Shown here in pieces: positions 27,652-37,056 of a stretch of DNA of 64,000 nucleotides. The first letter of the stretch is position 1. Every line of letters starts with the position of its first letter. This DNA comes from Granulicella sapmiensis (GTDB lineage: Bacteria; Acidobacteriota; Terriglobia; Terriglobales; Acidobacteriaceae): positions 30,371 to 94,370 of the forward strand of contig JAMFSR010000012.1 of the NCBI GenBank assembly GCA_026225395.1, given 5' to 3'. The notes under the pieces were generated by a model, which searched no databases, had not been told where the DNA came from, and saw only the letters and a program-made list of their open reading frames with translations. A program made the translations under genes and the position numbers.

Positions 27652-29790
27652 ATGAGTCTTCGATCCTCCCGAAGCCTGGTGGCTGGTTTCGCCTGTGTGT
27701 TATTTTCTGCCGCGGCCGCCTCGCAAGCCCAAACGCAGACACAATCGACGCCCTCCGTCCCGGCCGCTACACCGGCTCCCGCCAGCACCTTGCCGACTGT
27801 GGCGCCTGCAACTCCGGCTCAGGCAAACACATTGCCTTCCGTTCCAGCCGCCTCTCCGGTCCCGGCAAACAGCTATCCTTCGATTCCTGCCGCTACGCCC
27901 GTGACCCCGGCAGCAACTCCCAGCACACCGCCGCCTCAGACTTCCCCACCCCCGCAAATCTCGCAGAATGGCTATCAGGATCCGCTGCAACAACCGCTTC
28001 CAGCTTCGGTCACGCAATCACCTCCTCCCGCAACAGCTCCCACCCCCACCATCGTCTCTTCCCCCTCCCGTCTTCCTTTCTACGACCCCGACGACAACCG
28101 TGCAAAACGCACCAGTAATCTCGGCTCGACCTATATCCCGATCGATAGCCCCGTCTACCCTGCGGTTCTCCGCCTTTATTCTCTCGGCTATCTCGATAGT
28201 GCTTTCATCGGCATGCGCCCGTATACGCGGCTCAGTCTGTTGCACATACTGCAGCAGTCCTCGCACAACATCATCGCCGACGGCAATCAGCAGGCAATGG
28301 AGATCCTGGCCTGGCTCAACGACTATCTCGCGGTCGAAACCCCACCCCAGGGCTTCAACCGCGGCCGCATCTACGGCGTTGAAACAGGCTATGCGCGCCT
28401 GCTCGGCATCGACGGCCAGAGCCTGCGCGACAGCTTCCACCTCGGCCAGACACTGGTAAACGACTACGGCCGCCCCTACGAGCCCGGCTTCAACGCACTC
28501 GCCGGTTTCTCTTCACTCAACGAGATGGGACGCTTCTCGCTCTACCTTCGCGGTGAGTACCAGCATGCGCCCGCGGGGCCTGGGTACTCACTCGCCATGG
28601 CAAACGAACTCTCCTGCATCGACATCATCTGCCCCTTTACCCCGCCGAACGATCCCCAGGCGACCATTCCCAACGGCACCCAGATCGCACAGAACCCGTT
28701 CCGGCTCGTTGAAGGCACGCTTTCGTTTCACCTGCTCGGACATGAGATCTCCGGCGGCAAATCCGACGCTTGGCTCGGACCCGGCATGGGCGGCGCTATG
28801 GCGTGGAGCAACAACGCCGAAAATATCTACTCTTTTCGCATCAATCGCATCGAGCCGCTGCGCATTCCCTTGCTTTCGCGTTTCCTCGGTCCGGTCCGTT
28901 ACGACTTCTTCGTTGGTTCGCTCAAGGGCCATACGTCGCCCAACGAGCCCTGGATCCACTCCGAAATTGCGAGCTTCCGTCCCTCCTCGAACTTCGAGTT
29001 CGCGTTCGAGCGCACCGTCATCTGGGGCGGCAAAGACCATGAGCCTGTTACGCTACACACTTTCTTGAAAAGCTTCTTCTCCTTCAGCGATACAACCAAT
29101 GACCCCAGCGTAAAGAACTCGCCACAAGATCCCGGAGAGCGTTATAGCGACTTCACCTTCTCCTGGCGCCTGCCCTTTCTTACTCACGCCGCCACCCTCT
29201 ACGTCGACTCCATTGCCCACGACGACGTGACCCCCATCAGCGCACCACGCCGCGCCGCCTACCGTCCAGGTCTTTATCTTTCCCATCTGCCGGGCCTGCC
29301 TAAAATGGACTTCCGCATCGAAGGCGCGAGCACCGACACCTCCACACTGCGCAGCCTTGGCGGCCAATTCAACTACTACGGTCAGATTCAGAAGCAGGGC
29401 TACACCAACAAGGGCTACATCCTGGGCGATTGGATCGGTCGCGAAGCCAAAGGCGGCCAGGCCTGGCTCACCTACAACATGGCTGCCAATCAGTGGATTC
29501 AGCTCGAATTTCTCACCAAGCAGACCCCCAAGGACTTCATCACTGGCGGCGTCCACCAGAACGACTACAAGGTCGACTTTGTAAAGCGTCTCCGCCCCGA
29601 TATCGAATTGAATGCCTGGTTGCAGTTCGAACGCTGGAAAGCTCCAGTCCCGCTCTCTGCCAACACCACACCTCTGGTTGTCATAGGCGGTCCAACCTAC
29701 TTCCCCAACGCCCAGCACGACGCCACCATCGCAGCCCAACTCACCTGGTATCCCAAACTGCGCACCGCGCACACACTGGCAGGCAAGTAA
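27652..29790 (+). CDS. Capsule assembly Wzi family outer membrane protein
   Basis: 712 residues from ATG at 27652; the frame extends upstream only as a shadow of the preceding gene. Signal peptide SLVAGFACVLFSAAAASQAQ, then a Pro/Ala-rich spacer with near-repeats (PSVPAATPAPAST, PSVPAASPVPANS, PSIPAATPVTPAA), then the Wzi-type domain: VYPAVLRLYSLGYLDSAFIGMRPYTRLSLLHIL, LEGTLSFHLLGHEISGGKSDAWLGPG, YDFFVGSLKGH, VIWGGKDHEPVTLHTFLKSF and many amphipathic beta strands to the end. Wzi anchors capsule polysaccharide to the outer membrane in enterobacteria. The spacer is much longer than in E. coli. It opens the surface polysaccharide locus. Confidence 0.88.
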   Translation: MSLRSSRSLVAGFACVLFSAAAASQAQTQTQSTPSVPAATPAPASTLPTVAPATPAQANTLPSVPAASPVPANSYPSIPAATPVTPAATPSTPPPQTSPPPQISQNGYQDPLQQPLPASVTQSPPPATAPTPTIVSSPSRLPFYDPDDNRAKRTSNLGSTYIPIDSPVYPAVLRLYSLGYLDSAFIGMRPYTRLSLLHILQQSSHNIIADGNQQAMEILAWLNDYLAVETPPQGFNRGRIYGVETGYARLLGIDGQSLRDSFHLGQTLVNDYGRPYEPGFNALAGFSSLNEMGRFSLYLRGEYQHAPAGPGYSLAMANELSCIDIICPFTPPNDPQATIPNGTQIAQNPFRLVEGTLSFHLLGHEISGGKSDAWLGPGMGGAMAWSNNAENIYSFRINRIEPLRIPLLSRFLGPVRYDFFVGSLKGHTSPNEPWIHSEIASFRPSSNFEFAFERTVIWGGKDHEPVTLHTFLKSFFSFSDTTNDPSVKNSPQDPGERYSDFTFSWRLPFLTHAATLYVDSIAHDDVTPISAPRRAAYRPGLYLSHLPGLPKMDFRIEGASTDTSTLRSLGGQFNYYGQIQKQGYTNKGYILGDWIGREAKGGQAWLTYNMAANQWIQLEFLTKQTPKDFITGGVHQNDYKVDFVKRLRPDIELNAWLQFERWKAPVPLSANTTPLVVIGGPTYFPNAQHDATIAAQLTWYPKLRTAHTLAGK

Positions 29791-29792
29791 GA

Positions 29793-29816
29793 AGCAGAGT
29801 CTAGAGGATAGAAAAA
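29793..29816. repeat. Purine-rich 3'-end repeat, copy after wzi
   Basis: Starts two bases after the wzi stop, in the direction of that gene: GCAGAGTCTAGAGGATAGAA. Extended to 27 bases (29793-29819) it matches the minus-strand copy ending the SDR gene at 47435 at 24 positions. Confidence 0.75.
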
Positions 29817-29836
29817 GCGGAATGAAGAGCCTTGGT

Positions 29837-29873
29837 TTTCTCTACACTCTATTCTCTACACTCTATCCTCTGC
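29837..29873. repeat. Purine-rich 3'-end repeat, copy at uxs
   Basis: On the minus strand: GGCAGAGGATAGAGTGTAG, then AGAATAGAGTGTAGAGAAAA, two tandem units. The first unit supplies the last codons (A-E-D-R-V) and stop of the uxs gene. Together with the inverted copy at 29793 it could fold in the common 3' region of two convergent genes. Confidence 0.75.
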
Positions 29874-30809
29874 CTTTACGCATTCCTTGAAGTACTCCAG
29901 CGACTTTGCCAGCCCCTCGCGCAGCGGAACCTTCGGTTCCCATCCCAGCAGCGTCTTCGCCTTCGTAATATCTGGTTTGCGTTGCTTCGGATCGTCCTGC
30001 GGCAGCGGCATAAAGGTCAGCTCGCTCTTGGAACCCACCAGTGCCAGCACTTCCTTTGCACACTCCAGCATCGTGAACTCCACCGGATTCCCGATGTTAG
30101 TCGGCAGATGTTCGTCCGACTTCGACAGCTTCACAATCCCCGCAATCAAATCCGACACGTAGCAGAAGCTCCGCGTCTGCGATCCATCTCCATAGATCGT
30201 CAACGGCACGCCGCGCAGCGCCTGCATCATGAAGTTCGAAATCACGCGTCCATCGTTGGCCTGCAACCGCGGCCCATACGTATTGAATATCCGCACCAGG
30301 TGCGTATTCACCTTGTGATAGCGGTTGTACGCCGTCACGGCAGCCTCAGAAAAACGCTTTGCCTCGTCATACACCGAGCGCGGTCCGATCGGGTTCACGT
30401 TGCCCCAGTAGCTCTCCACCTGCGGATGCACTTCCGGGTCGCCATAGCACTCCGAAGTCGATGCATGCAGATACCCAGCACCATACTTCTTCGCCACTTC
30501 CAGCGAGTTCATCGTCCCCGCCGATCCCACCATCAGAGTCTCGATGCCCAGCTTCATGTAGTCGATCGGACTCGCCGGCGACGCAAAGTTGAACACGAAA
30601 TCCACCTTGCCGAGATCGAACGGCGTGCAGATATCCAGCTGTTCAAACGCAAACTTCGACTCGGTCTTCAGATGTTCCAGGTTCGCAAGGCTTCCGGTAC
30701 AGAGATTATCGACACCCACCACCTCGTTGCCTTCAGCCAACAACGCGTCGCACAAGTGGGAGCCGAGAAACCCCGCCGCCCCGGTAACCAGAATCTTTCG
30801 TGATGCCAT
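29856..30809 (-). CDS. UDP-glucuronate decarboxylase (UDP-xylose synthase)
   Basis: 317 residues of the extended SDR family. The NAD site is [102 protein letters not shown] (with the catalytic YxxxK) and [19 protein letters not shown] residues ([16 protein letters not shown]) are the UXS signature. It converts UDP-glucuronate to UDP-xylose. The UDP-glucose dehydrogenase that makes its substrate lies 17 bases upstream on the same strand, so the two form an operon feeding the polysaccharide genes. The C-terminal AEDRV derives from a repeat. Confidence 0.93.
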   Translation of the reverse strand: MASRKILVTGAAGFLGSHLCDALLAEGNEVVGVDNLCTGSLANLEHLKTESKFAFEQLDICTPFDLGKVDFVFNFASPASPIDYMKLGIETLMVGSAGTMNSLEVAKKYGAGYLHASTSECYGDPEVHPQVESYWGNVNPIGPRSVYDEAKRFSEAAVTAYNRYHKVNTHLVRIFNTYGPRLQANDGRVISNFMMQALRGVPLTIYGDGSQTRSFCYVSDLIAGIVKLSKSDEHLPTNIGNPVEFTMLECAKEVLALVGSKSELTFMPLPQDDPKQRKPDITKAKTLLGWEPKVPLREGLAKSLEYFKECVKAEDRV

Positions 30810-30826
30810 GCCCGTTCCCTACTCTC

Positions 30827-32242
30827 TTAGACCAAAACGTCCGGTGTCACAGCCTCCCGAACGGGCGTTGCCGCCGGACGGCCTACGCTCATATACGTGA
30901 ACCCGTGCTCCTGCATCACCTTCGGGTCATAAAGATTCCGCCCGTCCACCACGATCGGATAGCGCAGGCTGCCATGCAGCTTCACCAGATCGAGCTCCGC
31001 AAACTCCGCCCAGTCGGTCAAAATCAGCAACGCGTCGGCATCCTTGGTCGCCTCCTCCACGCTGTCCACATAGCGCAGCTGCGTCGAAGGCGGCAGCTCT
31101 TCCGCCGCACGCTTCATCGCCGCCGGATCGTAGGCCACAATCGAGCAGCCTTCCGCCAGCAGCATCTCAACCAGGTCGATCGCGGGCGATTCGCGAATAT
31201 CGTCCGTCTCACCCTTGAATGCCAACCCCAGCACAGCAAGCTTCTTGCCACGCAGCGTCCACAACGCTGCCCGAACCTTGCTCAGGAACCGCTTCTTCTG
31301 CCCAACGTTGATCTTCTCGACCTCGCTCAGCAGGTTGAAGTCCACGCCCATCTGTTCGGCCACCGAGCGGAACGCAGCTACGTCCTTCGGAAAGCACGAG
31401 CCGCCATACCCGATACCCGGCCGCAGGAACTTCGGCCCAATACGCGAATCCAGCCCGATCCCCTTCGCAACCTGCTCGACGTTCGCGTCAGCCGCTTCAC
31501 ACAGATTGGAAACCGCATTGATAAACGAAATCTTCAGCGCGAGGAACGCATTCGAAGCATGCTTGATGATCTCCGCGCTTTTGGTCGAAGTCAGAAGCAG
31601 CGGCGGACGCGCCCTGTCCGAACAAACACCGGCGATCGCCTCGGCTTTCTTGTAGTAATCGCCTTCGGTAAGCGGCGCATAAATGGCAGTCAGCAACGCA
31701 GCCGCGCGCTCGCTGTCGGCGCCCACCACAATTCTGTCCGGATGCAGAAAGTCGGCAACAGCTGTTCCTTCGCGCAGAAACTCCGGGTTCGACACTACAT
31801 CGAACAGGTCGCGGTTCACGCCGTTGCGCTCGATCACCCGCCGGATCCACTCGTTCGTATAAACCGGAACCGTGCTCTTCTCCACGATGACCTTATAGCT
31901 TGTAATATGCCGCGCAATCTCACTCGCCACGGCTTCAACATAAGAAAGATCGGCGTCACCCGTATCGGATTGCGGCGTGCCGACCGCGATAAAGATCGCA
32001 TCGCACTCGCGCGTCGCCTCCGCCAGGTCGGTTGTAAACTTCACCCGCGTATTGCGATACTTCCCCAGCAGCGTAGGAAGATAGTTTTCGTGGATCAGCG
32101 TGTCGCCGCCCTGCAGCGCGGCCACCTTGCGTTCGTCATTGTCGACGCAAAATACCTGGTGGCCCATTTCAGCAAAGCAGATAGCCGCTACCAGGCCCAC
32201 GTAACCGGAACCCACCACCGCAATAGGAACGACACGACTCAT
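30827..32242 (-). CDS. ugd: UDP-glucose 6-dehydrogenase
   Basis: 471 residues. Rossmann start IAVVGSGYVGLVAAICFAEMGHQVFCVD; FIAVGTPQSDTGDADLSYVEAVA; VEKSTVPVYTNEW; NPEFLREGTAVADFLHPDRIVVG; the catalytic cysteine in RPGIGYGGSCFPKDVAAF; LGLAFKGETDDIRESPAIDLVEMLL. All are diagnostic of the UDP-glucose/GDP-mannose dehydrogenase family, UDP-glucose branch. It oxidises UDP-glucose to UDP-glucuronate with two NAD+. Operon with uxs. It is divergent from the tyrosine kinase gene; the 143-base gap must hold the promoters of both halves of the locus. Confidence 0.95.
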   Translation of the reverse strand: MSRVVPIAVVGSGYVGLVAAICFAEMGHQVFCVDNDERKVAALQGGDTLIHENYLPTLLGKYRNTRVKFTTDLAEATRECDAIFIAVGTPQSDTGDADLSYVEAVASEIARHITSYKVIVEKSTVPVYTNEWIRRVIERNGVNRDLFDVVSNPEFLREGTAVADFLHPDRIVVGADSERAAALLTAIYAPLTEGDYYKKAEAIAGVCSDRARPPLLLTSTKSAEIIKHASNAFLALKISFINAVSNLCEAADANVEQVAKGIGLDSRIGPKFLRPGIGYGGSCFPKDVAAFRSVAEQMGVDFNLLSEVEKINVGQKKRFLSKVRAALWTLRGKKLAVLGLAFKGETDDIRESPAIDLVEMLLAEGCSIVAYDPAAMKRAAEELPPSTQLRYVDSVEEATKDADALLILTDWAEFAELDLVKLHGSLRYPIVVDGRNLYDPKVMQEHGFTYMSVGRPAATPVREAVTPDVLV

Positions 32243-32385
32243 AAGGATAACTTTTCCTTTACGCTTGATTCGTCAAACAGGCTTTTGTGTTCATTGTACT
32301 GCCAGCATTGCTGCACATTGGCGAAGAACAGTCCGCATCAATCCGGTAATAGCCGCGATAACCTTGTTCGAGTAGACTAAGAGAG

Positions 32386-34722
32386 ATGGCTCCTCCGATG
32401 TCGGAAAAAAAGCCCGCCGAGCCAGGCGGTTACCTCACGGGCACCCCGGCAGAGTCGCCGGCCGCTTCGGATGTAACCCTGTCCGACGCGTTGGTCACGC
32501 TTCGAAAACGCAAGTACGTCATCATTGTTCTGGGTATTCTGGGCATCTGTTACGGCCTTTATAAAAACGCCGTCCAGCCCCGTCTTTATTCCTCGTATGG
32601 ACGCATAGAAATACGCAGCGGCTCTTCCAATCAATATCGGGTAGCGGGCTCTCTGGACCCGGCAGGCAGCGGCAGCGGCCGAATTCCTACTGAGGTCGTC
32701 ATTCTTAAGAGCGATACCTTGCTCTTTACGGTGGCCCAGGATCTCGATCTGGCCAACAACCCCGAGTTCCTGGGGCTCAAGCAACGGCCGCCACGCGCCA
32801 ATACCGACGATCCCGCCGTGCGCCAGAGTCTTATCGGGAAGCTGGGCGGCATGCTCACCGTCTCCCAGATCCCCAAGACCGACCTGGTGATGATCGCTTG
32901 CACCAGCCCCAGCCCCAAGCTCTCTGCCGACATTGTCAACAAGCTCATCGATGAGTACATCACCCGCAGCGTGGAGTCGCGCGTGGAATCGCAGAAGCGC
33001 GCCTCCAATTTCCTTACCGGAACTCTCGACGATCTCAAGCACAAAGTCGAAACCGCACAGGAGCAGTTGATAGACCTGCAGAAGAACCTCGGCATGCTGG
33101 CCATCGATCCCACGCATAACGAAATCTCCGCCAGCCTGGACGAGCTCACCAAGGCTGCAGGCGAGGCTGAGATTACACGCATCCTCGCTGAGTCCCGCTA
33201 TCGCGTTCTCAGCGGCATGGATCCGGACATACTCGATGACAATGTGGCCAGCATACCGGGCAGCGCACCCTCGGGCGGATATGTTAGCGGTCCCTCTACG
33301 GGCGGCTATATCAGCAACGCACCCGGCAGCGGTCCCGCGGCGTCGGAACTGCAAAATCTGCGTTCGCAACTTACAACAGCGCAAAGCGATCTCGCCAAGA
33401 TCACCGCACCCGGAAACCTCGGGCTTAATAACATGAAGTCGCAGGCCGATCTCGCACAGATTGCCGAAATCAAGAAACAAATCGAGGTGGCCCAGAAGAG
33501 AGTCGTTGCCCAGGCCAAAGAAACCTACATTGCGGCGAAAGCCGACGAAGCGCAGACCAGGGGCGCCCTCGAAGCGGAGAAGAGCGAAGCCTATAAGTTG
33601 CGCGACGATCTCGTCGAGTACACCATCCGCCAGCGCGAGTTCGAGTCGGACCGGACGCTCTATGAAGGCCTCGTTTCAAAGTTGGAGACCGCCAGCGTTC
33701 AGGCTGGACTGGAGGGCACGGAAATTGACATCGTCGATCAGGCCATGCCGCCGCCGGGACCAACCGTCGAAACCAGATCGTCTCTGGTCATCACCAATAC
33801 GTTGATCGGTCTGCTCCTCGGCGTCGTGCTCGCCTTTATTCTCGAAAGCCTGGATAGCGGTCTGCGCAGCGTCGCGGAGATCGAAACGATCTCCGGTTTG
33901 CCGTCCCTTGCACTGATTCCACGTTCCCGCCGCACAGGCGTTCCCGTCTCCACCCTCACCATCGCGCAACGGAACGTGGGTGCTCTTTCCAGTCCCAAAT
34001 CGCAGTTTACTGAGGCGTTTCGCGCGCTCCGCACCTCCCTTCTGCTATCCACCGCCGGCAGCTTGCCCAAGGTCATCCTGCTCACCAGCGCTACGCCGTC
34101 CGAAGGAAAGACCACCGTCTGCACCAATCTCGCCTGCGTCCTGGCTCAGAATGACGTTCGCGTCCTCATGATTGATGGCGATCTCCGCCGTCCTACCGTG
34201 CATCATCGCCTCGGGCTCAACGGCAAGATCGGCCTCACCTCCGTGCTCACCGGGATTGCTACCCTCGAGCAGGCCGTTCAGAAGCTGCCCGAACTCCCGA
34301 ACTTGGAGATTCTCGTCAGCGGTCCCGTACCCCCGTTCCCCACGGAGATGCTTGGCTCGCAGACCATGCTGGATCTGCTCGAACAATGCCGCGGCATCTA
34401 TTCGCACGTTGTTATCGATTCACCGCCGCTCCTCTCAGTCACCGATGGCGTTGTGCTGGCCCGTAGCGCCGATGCCGTCGTTATGATCGTGCGCCATGGC
34501 CGTTCCGGCAAACAGACGGTTCGCCGCGCCCGCGACCTTCTCGCACGCGCCGGCGCTCCCGTTACCGGCATCGCCATCAACGCTGTCGATCTCAGTTCGC
34601 CCGAGTACTACGGCTACTACGGATACTCCGTTTACTCCAGCTACGGTTCCTCCAGCGTCGAAACCGACGCCTGGGAATCCAAGTCCGGCAACGGTAACGG
34701 CGAAAAAGGAGACAAGCGATGA
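32386..34722 (+). CDS. Polysaccharide co-polymerase / tyrosine autokinase, Wzc type
   Basis: 778 residues. A cytoplasmic N-terminus is followed by TM1 (YVIIVLGILGICYGLY), a long periplasmic Wzz/GumC part with coiled coil, TM2 (LVITNTLIGLLLGVVLAFIL) and the BY-kinase domain with Walker A (ATPSEGKTTVCTNLA), A' (VLMIDGDLRRPTVH) and B (HVVIDSPPLL). The C-terminal tail is tyrosine-rich (SPEYYGYYGYSVYSSYG), the usual autophosphorylation cluster. It controls chain length and couples synthesis to the Wza-type exporter. A Gly/Ser-rich loop (GGYVSGPSTGGYISNAPGSG) sits in the periplasmic part. The stop overlaps the start of the next gene (ATGA). Confidence 0.94.
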   Translation: MAPPMSEKKPAEPGGYLTGTPAESPAASDVTLSDALVTLRKRKYVIIVLGILGICYGLYKNAVQPRLYSSYGRIEIRSGSSNQYRVAGSLDPAGSGSGRIPTEVVILKSDTLLFTVAQDLDLANNPEFLGLKQRPPRANTDDPAVRQSLIGKLGGMLTVSQIPKTDLVMIACTSPSPKLSADIVNKLIDEYITRSVESRVESQKRASNFLTGTLDDLKHKVETAQEQLIDLQKNLGMLAIDPTHNEISASLDELTKAAGEAEITRILAESRYRVLSGMDPDILDDNVASIPGSAPSGGYVSGPSTGGYISNAPGSGPAASELQNLRSQLTTAQSDLAKITAPGNLGLNNMKSQADLAQIAEIKKQIEVAQKRVVAQAKETYIAAKADEAQTRGALEAEKSEAYKLRDDLVEYTIRQREFESDRTLYEGLVSKLETASVQAGLEGTEIDIVDQAMPPPGPTVETRSSLVITNTLIGLLLGVVLAFILESLDSGLRSVAEIETISGLPSLALIPRSRRTGVPVSTLTIAQRNVGALSSPKSQFTEAFRALRTSLLLSTAGSLPKVILLTSATPSEGKTTVCTNLACVLAQNDVRVLMIDGDLRRPTVHHRLGLNGKIGLTSVLTGIATLEQAVQKLPELPNLEILVSGPVPPFPTEMLGSQTMLDLLEQCRGIYSHVVIDSPPLLSVTDGVVLARSADAVVMIVRHGRSGKQTVRRARDLLARAGAPVTGIAINAVDLSSPEYYGYYGYSVYSSYGSSSVETDAWESKSGNGNGEKGDKR

Positions 34723-35705
34723 ACCGCCCTTCCCTCCTCTCCTCGGTCGCAGCAATCGCCTTCGCTCTTGCACTGCCCTCCTCCGCGCAGTTCAACGGAC
34801 CCTCCATCCAAACCGGTGGCCGGCTCAATCAATACGCTCCCCTCACCAAAGACCAGGCACTCCTCAATCCCGCGCCGCGCGATCCCCAGCTCATGCAGGG
34901 AGACCTGATCACCGTCAAAATCTTGGGGCAGGAAGACTACTCGCCCATCGTCCGTATCGGCACCGATGGAAACGTGCTTCTGCCTTTAGTCGGTGTCATC
35001 TCCCTCGATCGCCTCACCCTCACAGCAGCCGAGACCCTGATCGCTCATCGTCTCGAGCAAGCCGGAATGTACAAGGACCCGCAGGTCACCATCCAGGTCA
35101 CCGACGGCCCAAACTCCGCAGTGACCGTCGTCGGCGAAATTCACGGCGTAGTCCCGGTCGTCGGTTCGCGACGGCTGCTGGATGTCCTGGCCGGCGCAGG
35201 GGGGCTCACAGCTTCCTCCAGCCATGTGATCACCATCAACCGTCCAGGAGAGTCTCAGCCGATCGTCGTAGACCTCGGTACAGACCCGGCCGGCAGCGCG
35301 CTCGCCAACGTTCCCGTCTTTCCCGGCGACACCATCGTCGTTGCACGAACCGGCGTTATTTATGTCATGGGTTCCTTCAAAGCCCAGGGCGTCGTTCCTC
35401 TGTCGTCGAACACGCCGCTGACGTTACTCGAGGTCACAGCGTTGAGTGGTGGCCCCACGTTCCCCGCCAAGTACAACGACCTTCGCATCATCCGTACCAT
35501 CGGCGACCAGCGCACGGTCGTCAAACTTGATATGAAGAAGGTGCTTTACGGAAAAGCTCCCGATCCAATTCTTCAAGCCAACGACATCATCTTCCTGCCC
35601 GATAGCTTCCTCAAGTCCACCATGACCAACGGAAGCCTCAACTCCATTCTGAGCCTCGTCAGCGTTCTGTTCTCCACACTTGCCTATACTCGCTCCGGGA
35701 ACTAA
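34719..35705 (+). CDS. Polysaccharide export protein, Wza/SLBB family
   Basis: 328 residues with a signal peptide (LLSSVAAIAFALALPSSAQ) but no lipobox Cys. The Poly_export domain is seen in LMQGDLITVKILGQEDYSPIVRIGTDGNVLLPLVGVISLDRLTLTAAE; two SLBB-type stretches follow (VTVVGEIHGVVPVVGSRRLLDVLAGAGGLT and IYVMGSFKAQGVVPLSSNTPLTLLEVTALSGG). It ends in a hydrophobic segment (LNSILSLVSVLFSTLAY) that could cross the outer membrane. It should form the export channel with the Wzc-type kinase, whose gene it overlaps by four bases. Confidence 0.92.
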   Translation: MNRPSLLSSVAAIAFALALPSSAQFNGPSIQTGGRLNQYAPLTKDQALLNPAPRDPQLMQGDLITVKILGQEDYSPIVRIGTDGNVLLPLVGVISLDRLTLTAAETLIAHRLEQAGMYKDPQVTIQVTDGPNSAVTVVGEIHGVVPVVGSRRLLDVLAGAGGLTASSSHVITINRPGESQPIVVDLGTDPAGSALANVPVFPGDTIVVARTGVIYVMGSFKAQGVVPLSSNTPLTLLEVTALSGGPTFPAKYNDLRIIRTIGDQRTVVKLDMKKVLYGKAPDPILQANDIIFLPDSFLKSTMTNGSLNSILSLVSVLFSTLAYTRSGN

Positions 35706-35718
35706 GGGGAATCCAGCG

Positions 35719-36954
35719 ATGACATCCGCACCCGGTGCCTTCACCGTCCCCCGCAAGGTTCGCCTGGCCTACGTGGTCACTCATCCCATTCAGTACCAGG
35801 CCCCCCTCCTGCGCCGCATCGCGCAGGAACCCGACATCGACCTCACAGTCCTATTCGGCTCCGACTTCTCCGTAAGAGGCTACAAGGACCAGGGCTTTGG
35901 CGTAGAAGTCGCTTGGGATACTCCCCTCCTCGAAGGCTACAAGTCGGAGTTCCTCCCCAAAGTCCGCGACAAGGGCGATGTCTCCTTCTTCAGCCCCATC
36001 AACCGGGGCATTTATCGTCGCCTCCGCAATCCCGACGGCACTCCCGCCTTCGACGCGCTCTGGGTCCACGGCTATGCCAGCATCAACGCTCTCCACGCGA
36101 TCTTCGCGGCCAACGCTCTCGGCATCCCCGTGCTCCTCCGCGCCGAGTCCTGGCTGGCCGACCGCACCCGCAGCCGCCTCAAGCTCTTCCTGAAATCGCT
36201 CTTTCTCCACGACCTCCGCCATCTCATCGCCGCGACCCTCCCCATCGGTTCTGCAAACGCCGCGTACTGGCGTCACTACTTCGGCCACGGCTTTCCGCAG
36301 TTCCTCATGCCCTACGCCGTCGATAACGCCTACTTCTCCCACCGCGCCGGCGAAGCCGAGCTCACCGAAGCCTCCCTCCGCGCCGAACTCGGGCTGAAAC
36401 CAGGCCGGCCCATCATCCTGTTCGCCTCCAAGCTCCAGACTCGCAAACACGCCGATCACCTCGTCGAAGCCTACAAATCCCTCCTTGGCAAGCTGCCCTC
36501 CGATCCGTACCTCGTGATCGTAGGCGATGGCGAAGAGCGCAAGAACCTCGAAGCGCAGTGCAGTGGACTCGAAGGCACACGCTTCGCCGGCTTCCAGAAC
36601 CAGTCCGTTTTGCCCGCCTACTTCCAGCTCTCCGATGTCTTTGTCCTTCCCTCGCGCCACGAACCCTGGGGCCTCATCGTCAACGAGTCCATGGCCGCAG
36701 GCTGCCCCGTCATCGTCTCCACCGACGTCGGCTCAGGCCCGGACCTCATCACCAACGGCCACGAAGGCTACATCTATCCCGTCGGCGACATCCCCGCACT
36801 CACTCACGCTCTCGAACGCGTCCTCGCCAGCCCCGAAACCGCCACGGCCATGGGCAAATCCGCCCGCCGACGAGTAGCAGGCTGGGGCTTCGAGCAGGAC
36901 GTCCAAGGCCTTCGCCAAGCTCTCGCCTTCACCACCCGCAAAATCCGTGCCTGA
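35719..36954 (+). CDS. Glycosyltransferase family 4 protein
   Basis: 411 residues from ATG at 35719 (AAGGGG upstream); the frame open from 35680 overlaps the previous gene. GT-B fold: N-terminal RLAYVVTHPIQYQAPLLRRIA, a central LGLKPGRPIILFASKLQTRKHADHLVEAY, and the donor-binding PSRHEPWGLIVNESMAAGCPVIVSTDVGSGPDLI with the E-x7-E motif. It transfers a nucleotide sugar to a growing lipid-linked chain. The start lies 13 bases after the export gene, same operon. The sugar cannot be told from sequence. Confidence 0.9.
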   Translation: MTSAPGAFTVPRKVRLAYVVTHPIQYQAPLLRRIAQEPDIDLTVLFGSDFSVRGYKDQGFGVEVAWDTPLLEGYKSEFLPKVRDKGDVSFFSPINRGIYRRLRNPDGTPAFDALWVHGYASINALHAIFAANALGIPVLLRAESWLADRTRSRLKLFLKSLFLHDLRHLIAATLPIGSANAAYWRHYFGHGFPQFLMPYAVDNAYFSHRAGEAELTEASLRAELGLKPGRPIILFASKLQTRKHADHLVEAYKSLLGKLPSDPYLVIVGDGEERKNLEAQCSGLEGTRFAGFQNQSVLPAYFQLSDVFVLPSRHEPWGLIVNESMAAGCPVIVSTDVGSGPDLITNGHEGYIYPVGDIPALTHALERVLASPETATAMGKSARRRVAGWGFEQDVQGLRQALAFTTRKIRA

Positions 36955-36965
36955 TTTCTTGATTT

Positions 36966-36991
36966 GTCATCCTGAGCACCGCGAAGGATCT
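36966..36991. repeat. Acidobacterial TCATCCTGAGC-type intergenic repeat (short form)
   Basis: Reads TGTCATCCTGAGC, then ACCGCGAAGGATCTG, just after the glycosyltransferase stop. The same core with a stem-loop insert occurs at 39531-39586. Confidence 0.65.
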
Positions 36992-37056
36992 GCTTCTTGC
37001 CTGTGCCGCCACAACATCGGATCCTCCGCAAAAATCTCCAAGCATTGGGGCATTTC